Assembly (NCBI RefSeq): GCF_023230885.1
Contig: NZ_JALNWM010000207.1
Location: 1-6,097 of the forward strand
DNA length: 6,097 nucleotides
Direction: 5' to 3'
Source of the DNA: Desulfocurvus sp.
GTDB taxonomy: Bacteria; Desulfobacterota; Desulfovibrionia; Desulfovibrionales; Desulfovibrionaceae
Numbering within the stretch: the first letter of the stretch is position 1; each line of letters opens with the position of its first letter. This document shows positions 1 to 5,390 of this stretch, in pieces. The position numbers and the translations under genes were made by a program. The notes beneath the pieces were generated by a model. That model had not been told where the DNA came from. It searched no databases and was given only the letters and a program-made list of their open reading frames with translations.

Positions 1-1432
1 GTTTCTTGTATTCCGAAATTTTGTTGCGCAGGGTGCGCACGGAGATGCCCAGCAGGTCGGCGGCCTGGGTGCGGTTGCCCTCGGTCTGCTCCAGGCGGCG
101 CATGATGGCGATGCGCTCGATCTCGGCCAGGGGGATGTCGCGGGCGTCCACGGCGCTGGTCAGCCCCGGGGCGGCGGGGGCGGCGGCGGTTGTTGCCGTG
201 GCGGCCTGGGCGGCTTCTGCGGGGGCCGCTGCGGCGGGCGCGGGCTCCTCCTCGGGCAGGGGCCAGGTGTCGGCGTCCAGCAGGAAGTGGCGTTCGTCGA
301 TGGGGCCGGGTCCGGCCAGCAGCACGGCGCGTTCCATGAGGTTTTGCAGCTCGCGTACGTTGCCGGGCCAGTCGTAGCCCAGGAGCCAGGCCCGGGCCGA
401 GTCGGCGAAGGCCAGCCGCGGCAGGCCGTACTGATCGGCGAAGCGGTCCACGAAGAAGCGGGCCAGGAGCAAGGCGTCCTCGCCGCGTTCGCGCAGGGCG
501 GGCAGCTTGAGGGGGATGACGTTCAGGCGGAAGAAGAGGTCCTGGCGGAACTCCTTGGAGCGCACGGATTCTTCGATGTCGCGGTTGGTTGTGGCCAGCA
601 CGCGCACGTCGACCTTCACGGTTTCGGTGCCGCCCACGCGGTCGAGTTCGCTTTCCTGGAGCACGCGCAGGAGCTTGGCCTGAAGCCCGAGATCCATCTC
701 GGTGATCTCGTCGAGCAGGATGGTCCCGCTGTCGGCCAGCTCGAACTTGCCGAGCTTGCGGTTGATGGCGCCGGTGAAGGCGCCCTTTTCATGGCCGAAG
801 AGTTCGCTTTCCAGCAGGTGCTCGGGCAGGGCGGCGCAGTTGATGGCCACGAAGGGCCGCCCGGCGCGGGTGCTGTTCTGGTGCAGGTAGCGGGCGAACA
901 TTTCCTTGCCGGTGCCCGATTCGCCGGAGATGAGCACCGAGGCCTTGGAGGGCGCCACCTGCCGGGCCAGGGCCAGGACGCGGCGCATGGAGGGATGCTC
1001 GCCGATGATGCTCACGCCCGGGGCCGGGGGCGCGGCCGGGGGCGCGGGCGGGGCGCCGGGCGCGGGGCGTGCCGGGGCGGCCCCGGCGGGCATGGCGGCC
1101 TGGATTTTTTCCCAGGTCAGGGGTTCGAGCCAGTAGTCCTGCGCGCCAAGCTCCAGGTAGCGCTGGGCCTCGGCGGCGCTGCCGCGCTCGGTGAAGACGA
1201 TCACCGGGGGAAAGCCCTGGACATCGCGCCCGGCGGCGAGCAGGTCCTCGGGGCGCACTCCGGGCAGGTCGCTGGCGGCGAAAGCCAGCACGGGCCGCCG
1301 CTTGGCGATGAAATCCAGGGCCGCGCGCAGGGTGTCCGCCAGCCCGGCCTCCACCCCGGCCTGCCGGAAGGACGGGAAAAGCGGGGTGAGCGGCGTGGGC
1401 CTGGAGAGAAACAGGATGGTCTTGGCGGACAT
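1..1432 (-). CDS. Sigma-54-dependent (NtrC-type) transcriptional activator with degenerate receiver; 3' end cut by window edge
   Basis: Activator that uses ATP hydrolysis to remodel sigma-54 RNA polymerase at -24/-12 promoters. The reading frame is open from ATG (1432-1430) to the left edge: 477 codons, no stop reached. Domains: receiver-like fold about residues 5-115; Ala/Pro linker 116-139; AAA+ core about 141-385 with Walker A GESGTGKE (170-177), the sigma-54 contact loop GAFTGA (217-222), Walker B LLDEI (239-243, D241/E242) and arginine-finger candidates R296 and R302; Ala/Pro linker about 391-424; Fis-type helix-turn-helix about 436-474 (NRTQAADLLGISVRTLRNKI). Only a few C-terminal residues should be missing. 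The receiver lacks the normal phosphorylation residues: the acidic pair is S10/R11, the acceptor position is A53, and the beta-5 Lys is E103; T81 remains. Ribosome binding site is weak (AAGAAG, or AGG close to ATG). It is transcribed divergently from the polysaccharide-type operon. The family call is near certain; target genes are unknown. Confidence 0.95.
   Translation of the reverse strand, partial: MSAKTILFLSRPTPLTPLFPSFRQAGVEAGLADTLRAALDFIAKRRPVLAFAASDLPGVRPEDLLAAGRDVQGFPPVIVFTERGSAAEAQRYLELGAQDYWLEPLTWEKIQAAMPAGAAPARPAPGAPPAPPAAPPAPGVSIIGEHPSMRRVLALARQVAPSKASVLISGESGTGKEMFARYLHQNSTRAGRPFVAINCAALPEHLLESELFGHEKGAFTGAINRKLGKFELADSGTILLDEITEMDLGLQAKLLRVLQESELDRVGGTETVKVDVRVLATTNRDIEESVRSKEFRQDLFFRLNVIPLKLPALRERGEDALLLARFFVDRFADQYGLPRLAFADSARAWLLGYDWPGNVRELQNLMERAVLLAGPGPIDERHFLLDADTWPLPEEEPAPAAAAPAEAAQAATATTAAAPAAPGLTSAVDARDIPLAEIERIAIMRRLEQTEGNRTQAADLLGISVRTLRNKISEYKK
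1022..1045. repeat. 12-bp perfect tandem duplication in the activator's linker
   Basis: GGCCGGGGGCGC occurs twice head to tail (1022-1033 and 1034-1045), followed by a diverged third unit. On the coding (minus) strand it encodes APPA-APPA, residues 130-137, within the flexible Ala/Pro linker between the receiver-like and AAA+ domains. The 12-base unit keeps frame, so gain or loss of copies would only change linker length. Confidence 0.6.
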
Positions 1433-1466
1433 GACCTGTCTTCTTAGCCTTTCCCGTTGCGATTAT

Positions 1467-1521
1467 CAATCAAATGCCCGCGCCGCGTCCGCCCGCGAAA
1501 TGATTGCGCCTGGCGTGATTG
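1467..1521. repeat. Three TGATTG hexamers, candidate operator
   Basis: The hexamer TGATTG occurs at 1501-1506 and 1516-1521 on the plus strand (start-to-start distance 15 bases), and inverted as CAATCA at 1467-1472. The last copy overlaps the -35 box of the rightward promoter by three bases; the inverted copy abuts a -10-like GATAAT of the leftward gene. An AT-rich hexamer repeated three times in 55 bases is unusual in such GC-rich DNA, so a regulator binding site is plausible. No known regulator is recognised from this motif. Confidence 0.3.
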
Positions 1522-1547
1522 ACTTGGGCGGGAAGCTCGTCTATTTT
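1519..1547 (+). promoter_or_regulatory. Sigma-70-type promoter of the leader-ligase-thioesterase operon
   Basis: TTGACT (1519-1524; five of six consensus bases) is followed by exactly 17 bases and TATTTT (1542-1547; four of six). Transcription would begin near 1554, about 23 bases before the ATG at 1577 and just upstream of the AAGGAA ribosome binding site. Its position argues against any upstream start for the ligase gene, for example the TTG that lies inside the -35 box. Confidence 0.65.
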
Positions 1548-1576
1548 TCCGCAGCAGTTTCGGGAAGGAAATCCAG

Positions 1577-1699
1577 ATGGAGAACGGCGGCGGGAAGAGG
1601 ACACCGGCCCTGGCGTCTTGCCGGGGGCTCGGGGGCCAGGACGGACGGGGCTTGCGCGCCCCCCGGGGAGCGTGGGGCTTCCGGGCGGGGGCGGCGTGA
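1577..1699 (+). CDS. Small leader-type ORF (40 residues), upstream of and overlapping the ligase gene
   Basis: An ATG at 1577 has a good ribosome binding site (AAGGAA, 1565-1570, 6-base spacing) and lies just downstream of the best promoter in the region. The frame ends with TGA at 1697-1699, which overlaps the GTG start of the ligase gene in a GTGA. The peptide is Gly/Arg-rich (11 Gly, 6 Arg, 1 Lys in 40 residues, net positive) with no hydrophobic segment, signal peptide or known domain. About 90% of its codons end in G or C, against about 75% in the other two plus-strand frames over the same stretch, which supports real coding. It may be a regulatory leader that lets ribosomes reach the ligase start. 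The alternative is that a sequencing error splits a longer ligase N-terminus, but such a Gly/Arg-rich extension would be odd on a membrane protein. No function is recognised. Confidence 0.5.
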   Translation: MENGGGKRTPALASCRGLGGQDGRGLRAPRGAWGFRAGAA

Positions 1700-2967
1700 G
1701 CGCCGCAGCCGTCGTTTCGCCGCGTCCTGGCCGGGGCGCGGCCCTGTGCCTGGAGCTGATGCGCTGGGCCCTTGGCTTCTACATCCTGTTCTTCCCCCTG
1801 GGCATAAGCTTCCGGGAGATCGGCGCCGTGGGCGCCATGACCGGGTTGGTCGGCTACTACGTCCTTGACTGGCGCGGATCGAGCCTGCGCCGGTTCCCCC
1901 TGCGCTGGGTGCTGGCGGCGTTCTTCGCGCTTCTGATCTTCAAGGGGCTGCACAGCATCTGCCCCGCCGCCAGCTGGTACGCCCTGAGCCACAACAGCTA
2001 CAAGGGCCCGTTCCTGCTCCTGGCCGGGCTGGAGGTCGTGCGCAGGCCGGGGGATCTGCGCTTCCTGGCCTGGGCCTTCGTGATCATGACCCTGTACACC
2101 GGGCTGGACGGCATCTACCAGTGGTGCACGGGGTTCGACTTCTTCTTTTCCATGCCCTGGTCCGGGCGGGTGAACGCCATGTGGGAGACCGGGCGCATCG
2201 GCAACCTCATGGCCCTGACCGTGCCCGTGACCCTGGCCCTGCCCGCGCTGCTGCCCGCCCGCTGGCCCCTGGCGGCGCGGCTTGCCGTGGCGGCGGTGCT
2301 GGCCTTCCCGGGGCTGTTCCTGCTGGTGGGCGCCCAGGCGCGCAGCGGCTGGTTCGGCTTCCTGCTGGCCATGGGCGCCCTGGCCTGGGCGCACCTGGGC
2401 GCGCGCCGGGCCGTGCTGGCCCCGCTGTTGGTCATGGTGGCGCTGGGCGGACTGGCCCTGGCGTTCCCCCGGCTGATGTCCGCGGACGCGCTGCTGGGTT
2501 CCCCGCGCTTCATCATCTGGGACGTGGCCCTGGACGTGTGGCGGCACTGGCCGATCCTGGGCGCCGGGGTGGGCTGCTTCGAGGCGGGCTACGGGGCCTT
2601 GGGCATCCAGTTCGACCTGGGCATCTTCGGCGAGCCCGTGCCCCATCCGCACAACATCTACGCGCAGTTCCTGGCCGAGACGGGGATCGTGGGCACGGCG
2701 ATCCTGCTGGCCCTGCTGCTGGGCAACCTCGTCTGGGCCGGGCGGCGGATGCGGGCGCGCATCCTGGCTGCCAGGGGCGCCGGGTGCGAGCTGTCCGGCC
2801 ACGACGCCACGGGCGCCTGCCTGTGGGCAGCCCAGGCGGGCTACCTGCTGACGGCCTTTTCGGCCCACGATTTCTACCGGACCTGGTGGCTTGGCATGTC
2901 CATGCTCGTCACCGGGCTGGCCCTGGGCGCGGCCCTGGCCCGCTGGCGGGACGGGGACGGGGCGTGA
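1696..2967 (+). CDS. O-antigen ligase / Wzy-polymerase-like membrane protein (Wzy_C family)
   Basis: Polytopic inner-membrane protein of 423 residues, a usual length for the WaaL/Wzy_C class. These enzymes act on the periplasmic face and transfer undecaprenyl-diphosphate-linked glycans onto lipid A-core, another acceptor, or a growing chain. About 10-12 hydrophobic segments are visible (for example residues 22-38, 70-86, 122-140, 168-187, 195-213, 238-257, 330-348, 398-415). Family hallmarks are AQARSGW (213-219, conserved Arg 216), SPRFIIWDVAL (269-279), GAGVGCFEAGYG (289-300) and the large periplasmic-loop motif PHPHNIYAQFLAETG (316-330), whose His is catalytically important in WaaL. The GTG start is chosen for the GTGA overlap with the leader ORF; the next in-frame ATG (1759) would trim the first transmembrane segment. 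It overlaps the thioesterase gene by GTGA at its end. Whether it is a ligase, a polymerase or a protein-glycan transferase cannot be decided from sequence. Confidence 0.88.
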   Translation: MSAAAVVSPRPGRGAALCLELMRWALGFYILFFPLGISFREIGAVGAMTGLVGYYVLDWRGSSLRRFPLRWVLAAFFALLIFKGLHSICPAASWYALSHNSYKGPFLLLAGLEVVRRPGDLRFLAWAFVIMTLYTGLDGIYQWCTGFDFFFSMPWSGRVNAMWETGRIGNLMALTVPVTLALPALLPARWPLAARLAVAAVLAFPGLFLLVGAQARSGWFGFLLAMGALAWAHLGARRAVLAPLLVMVALGGLALAFPRLMSADALLGSPRFIIWDVALDVWRHWPILGAGVGCFEAGYGALGIQFDLGIFGEPVPHPHNIYAQFLAETGIVGTAILLALLLGNLVWAGRRMRARILAARGAGCELSGHDATGACLWAAQAGYLLTAFSAHDFYRTWWLGMSMLVTGLALGAALARWRDGDGA

Positions 2968-3686
2968 CCGCCGGGGTCTTCCGGCGCGAGTTCATCGTGG
3001 GCATGGCCGGGGCCGGGGTGCCCGCCGTGGCCGACTGGCTCCAGGAGGCTGCGTCCGCCCACGCCCGCGAGCTGGGCTTTTCCTCGCGGCGGATGCACGA
3101 GGCCGGGGTGGCCTGGGTGCTGGCGCGCCTGGCCCTGCGCATGGACGCCTACCCGCCCGTCGGCTCGCGGGTCACGGTGCATACCTGGCCCTCGGCCCTG
3201 GAGGGGCTGCGCGCCGTGCGCGACTTCCGCCTTGTGGACGCCGTCGGGGCGCCCCTGGGCGCGGCGACCTCGGTCTGGGTGGCTCTGGACATGGTCCGCC
3301 GCCGGGCCGTGGCCCTGCCGGATTTCGTCACCGCCTGCCATCCGGCGACGGCCGAGCGCGTCCTGGAGCTGACTGGCCGGACCCTGCCCGCGCCCGGGCC
3401 GGACGGCCCGCAGTGCGCCATCCTCTCCCGCCGGGCCGACCTGGACGAGAACGGCCACGTCAACAACGTCCACCTGCTGGAGTGGGCCCTGGAGCCCGTG
3501 CCCCCGGGGCGGGACCGCCTGCGCCCCGCGCTGGTGGACATCGCCTTTCGCGCCGAATGCCGCCATCCCGAGTCCGTGGCGGCCACCTGCACCCCCGAGG
3601 GGGACGGCGCGGCCCTGCTGCACGGGCTGACCTCCGCCGGGGGCCGCGAGCTGCTGCGGATGCGCAGCCTGTGGCCCGGGGGCTGA
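2964..3686 (+). CDS. Acyl-ACP thioesterase (FatA/FatB-like, double hotdog fold)
   Basis: Cytoplasmic enzyme that hydrolyses acyl-acyl carrier protein to free fatty acid and ACP. The 240-residue protein matches the two-hotdog acyl-ACP thioesterase family. N-terminal hotdog: WVLARLALRM (51-60), VTVHTWPSALEGLRAVRDF (70-88) and SVWVALDMVRRR (103-114). C-terminal hotdog: the signature DLDENGHVNNVHLLEW (159-174) and FRAEC (195-199). The residues equivalent to the plant FatB catalytic set, Asp161, Asn163, His165 and Glu198 (followed by Cys199), are all present, so it should be active. The GTG start (2964) overlaps the ligase stop in a GTGA; the open frame further upstream is a shadow inside the ligase gene. 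A G-rich run (about 2950-2963) precedes the start, with no classical Shine-Dalgarno, consistent with coupling to ligase translation. Chain-length preference and metabolic role are unknown. Confidence 0.92.
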   Translation: MTAGVFRREFIVGMAGAGVPAVADWLQEAASAHARELGFSSRRMHEAGVAWVLARLALRMDAYPPVGSRVTVHTWPSALEGLRAVRDFRLVDAVGAPLGAATSVWVALDMVRRRAVALPDFVTACHPATAERVLELTGRTLPAPGPDGPQCAILSRRADLDENGHVNNVHLLEWALEPVPPGRDRLRPALVDIAFRAECRHPESVAATCTPEGDGAALLHGLTSAGGRELLRMRSLWPGG

Positions 3687-3782
3687 CGGCGCCGCACCCC
3701 TTCCCGCGGCCTTCGCCGTTCCCGGCGCCCGCGCTTCCGCCGTCTCGCTCCTGCCTGTCGCCCCGCCTCCTGCGCCCGCGCA
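3687..3782 (+). other. C-rich, A-poor spacer; possible Rho-dependent termination zone
   Basis: Between the thioesterase stop and the next promoter no gene or intrinsic terminator (stem plus T run) is visible. Positions 3691-3780 contain 50 C, 23 G, 16 T and a single A, and there is no A at all from 3697 to 3781. A C-over-G, pyrimidine-rich, probably weakly structured transcript is typical of Rho loading sites. Inferred from composition only. Confidence 0.3.
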
Positions 3783-3811
3783 TTGCCATTTGCCCGGGGC
3801 CGGACTACAGT
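3783..3811 (+). promoter_or_regulatory. Sigma-70-type promoter of the flavoprotein gene
   Basis: TTGCCA (3783-3788; five of six -35 bases) is followed by 17 bases and TACAGT (3806-3811; four of six -10 bases). Transcription would begin near 3818. That is about 78 bases before the preferred GTG start at 3896, but only 2-3 bases before an in-frame ATG at 3821. The site indicates that the flavoprotein gene can be transcribed separately from the upstream operon. Confidence 0.55.
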
Positions 3812-3895
3812 GCGCCCACGATGGAGTTTTCCGCCCGCGCTCCCGCCGTCCGGCCCTTCCGGCCCGGGGGCGCGGCGCAGGGCGCGGGAGGCGGC

Positions 3896-5275
3896 GTGAA
3901 CGCGACGTATTGCATCATCGGGGCCGGAGCCGCCGGGATCGGCGCGGGCCACGGCCTGTCGCGCCTGGGGGAGGACGACTTCCTGATCCTGGAGCGCGAG
4001 GCGCGCATCGGCGGCCGGGCCGCCGCCGAGAAGGACGCCTCCGGGTTCCTCTGGGAGCCCGAACCCCGGCCCCTGTGCGAGCGGTTCAAGACCTTCACCC
4101 GGCTGGTGGACGATCTGCTCGGCCCCGACGCGCCCCGGACCCCCCGCTCGGCCTGGGTCCGCGCGGGCGGGGCCTGGGTGCCGCAGCCCTTCCAGCGCAA
4201 CCTGCGCTACCTGCCCGCCCTGCAACGCCTGGAATGCCTGCGTGGCCTGCTCGGCGCGGCCCTGACCCGGGCGGGCGACCCCGGTGGCGCGGCGCAGCCC
4301 GAAACCCTGGCCCGCTGGCTGGAGCTGACCTACGGCCCGGGCATCGCCCGGCTCTATCTCGCCCCGCAGCAGGCCAAGGCCCTGGGCGCGCCCTGCGAGG
4401 AGCTGGATTGGCGCTGGGCCGCGCAGTGCCTCGCCCCGGCGGACCTGGATGCCCTGCTGGAAACCCTGATCCTCGAACGCGACGACACGGGCCACGGCCC
4501 CGACGCCGTCGTGCGCACCCCGGCCTTCGGCGGCAGCGGGGAGCTGCTGCGGCGCATGAGCAAGCGCCTGCGCGAGCGCATCCTCATCGGCCAGGAGGTG
4601 GTGCGCGTGGACCCTGTGGCCCGGGTGGCGCATCTGCGCGGCGGCGGCGAGGTGGGCTACGCGCACCTGTTCTCCACCATGCCTCTGGACCAGCTGGTGG
4701 GCGCGGTGCTGGACGACCCGCCCGAGGCCGTGCGCCGCGCGGGGGCCGCCCTGCGCCACGCCTCGGCCCTGGCCGTGGGGGTGGGCCTGCGGGCCCCGCG
4801 CCCGCGCCCGGGGCAGGACTCGGCGCACTGGATGGAGTTCCCCCAGGACAACTGCCCCTTCCACCGCGTGACGCATCTGCACAATTTCGCCCCGGGCCGC
4901 GTGCCCGAGGCCGGGGCCCGGGCCCTGCTGGCCGAACTGTCCTGGCGCGGGCCGCGCCCGGAGCCGGTGGAGGCCATGATCCGCAGCGTGCTGGAAGGGC
5001 TGGAGAACGTATCCCTGCTGGCGCCCGGGGGCCGGGACGAGGTCGCGGCCCTGTGGCACGCCGAGCGGTCCCGGGCCGTGCCCCTGCCGGACCTGGGGCG
5101 CGACGCGGCCCTGCGGACCATCATGCCCTACCTGGAAGCCCAGGGCATCGCCTCGCGCGGGCTTTTGGGCGGCTGGCGCCACGAGGTCGGCGAGCTGGAC
5201 CAGTGCGTCATGCAGGGCATCGAATGGGCGCGGCGCGTGGTCCACGGCGAGCCTGAGACCGTCTATTGCGCGTGA
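3896..5275 (+). CDS. FAD-dependent amine-oxidase / UDP-galactopyranose-mutase-like flavoprotein
   Basis: Flavoprotein of 459 residues, family-typical length. The N-terminal Rossmann motif is CIIGAGAAGIGAG (6-18; G9, G11, G14), Glu33 ends strand beta-2 (LILERE, probable FAD ribose contact), then IGGRA (38-42). The rest resembles flavoproteins of the HemY/UDP-galactopyranose mutase superfamily that often sit in polysaccharide gene clusters: a WVPQPFQRNLRYLP-like segment, YLAPQQAKALGAP, LFSTMPLDQLV, an FPQDNCPFHRVTHL segment, and the C-terminal FAD-binding signature GGWRHEVGELDQCVMQGIEWA. The position usually occupied by Gly-Gly-His (or Glu-Gly-Pro) after the first FAD segment reads LWEPEPRPL. 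The GTG start is chosen because GGAGG (3887-3891) precedes it and the Rossmann strand begins at once; an in-frame ATG at 3821 would add 25 Pro/Ala/Arg/Gly-rich residues. Substrate unknown; mutase, desaturase or oxidase activities are all possible. Confidence 0.87.
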   Translation: MNATYCIIGAGAAGIGAGHGLSRLGEDDFLILEREARIGGRAAAEKDASGFLWEPEPRPLCERFKTFTRLVDDLLGPDAPRTPRSAWVRAGGAWVPQPFQRNLRYLPALQRLECLRGLLGAALTRAGDPGGAAQPETLARWLELTYGPGIARLYLAPQQAKALGAPCEELDWRWAAQCLAPADLDALLETLILERDDTGHGPDAVVRTPAFGGSGELLRRMSKRLRERILIGQEVVRVDPVARVAHLRGGGEVGYAHLFSTMPLDQLVGAVLDDPPEAVRRAGAALRHASALAVGVGLRAPRPRPGQDSAHWMEFPQDNCPFHRVTHLHNFAPGRVPEAGARALLAELSWRGPRPEPVEAMIRSVLEGLENVSLLAPGGRDEVAALWHAERSRAVPLPDLGRDAALRTIMPYLEAQGIASRGLLGGWRHEVGELDQCVMQGIEWARRVVHGEPETVYCA

Positions 5276-5390
5276 GCGCGCCCGGGCGCGTTGCCTATCG
5301 CGGCCCGGCGCGCTATAAGGGCGGCCCCGGCGGGCGCCGCGCCGTGCGCCGCGCCCCGGGGAAAAACCGTTCCGACCCCAAGGAGCACCC
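5276..5390. promoter_or_regulatory. Intergenic region before the peptidase gene
   Basis: It contains a perfect 14-base palindrome CGCGCCCGGGCGCG (5277-5290) directly against the -35 box, and a 10-base direct repeat GCGCCGCGCC (5334-5343 and 5346-5355) in the predicted 5' untranslated region. The palindrome has no T run after it, so it is not a standard intrinsic terminator; it may be a binding site or chance in GC-rich DNA. Confidence 0.4.
5291..5319 (+). promoter_or_regulatory. Sigma-70-type promoter of the peptidase gene
   Basis: TTGCCT (5291-5296; four of six -35 bases) is followed by 17 bases and TATAAG (5314-5319; five of six -10 bases). Expected transcription start is near 5326, giving a leader of about 65 bases before ATG 5391. 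The TATAAG stands out in otherwise nearly pure G/C sequence, and the spacing is the same as at the two other promoters in the window. Confidence 0.65.

Larger units (their letters stand above)
1433..1576. promoter_or_regulatory. Divergent intergenic region between activator and ligase operon
   Basis: This stretch separates the divergent start codons at 1432 (minus) and 1577 (plus). It is visibly richer in A/T than the flanking genes, as expected for a control region. On the plus strand it carries a sigma-70-type promoter and a good ribosome binding site (AAGGAA, 1565-1570). On the minus strand a -10-like GATAAT lies at 1467-1462, but 17 bases upstream of it there is only GGACGC, which is not a -35 element, so the activator's own promoter is uncertain. 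No terminator hairpin was seen. Confidence 0.7.

Noticed and set aside
165..260. GCG/GCC-rich low-complexity stretch as a separate repeat element
   Set aside because: It encodes the Ala/Pro-rich linker between the AAA+ and HTH domains of the activator; irregular codon mixture, not a true tandem repeat.
287..1447. Plus-strand open frame (386 codons) opposite the activator
   Set aside because: The minus strand here encodes an unmistakable sigma-54 activator; the plus frame is its complement shadow, rich in Gly/Ala/Gln/His.
1511..1527. Possible sigma-54 -24/-12 promoter (TGGCGTGATTGACTTGG)
   Set aside because: The distance from TGG to TTG is two bases longer than the fixed spacing sigma-54 requires, and the -12 GC is missing; the sigma-70 reading with a 17-base spacer fits better.
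1444..2868. Long minus-strand open frame (474 codons) opposite the ligase gene
   Set aside because: Low-complexity Gln/Gly/His/Pro translation with no domain; shadow of the ligase gene, and it would cover the divergent promoter region.
2121..2963. Possible N-terminal extension of the thioesterase to a 521-residue protein
   Set aside because: The upstream part overlaps the ligase gene in another frame and has no family resemblance; homology starts right after the GTG at 2964.
2891..3820. Possible N-terminal extension of the flavoprotein to 794 residues
   Set aside because: The upstream frame is a Gly/Arg/Ala-rich shadow of the thioesterase gene, and a promoter lies at 3783-3811 inside it.
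5277..5290. Palindrome after the flavoprotein stop as an intrinsic terminator
   Set aside because: No loop and no T run follow it, and the next promoter's -35 box begins immediately.
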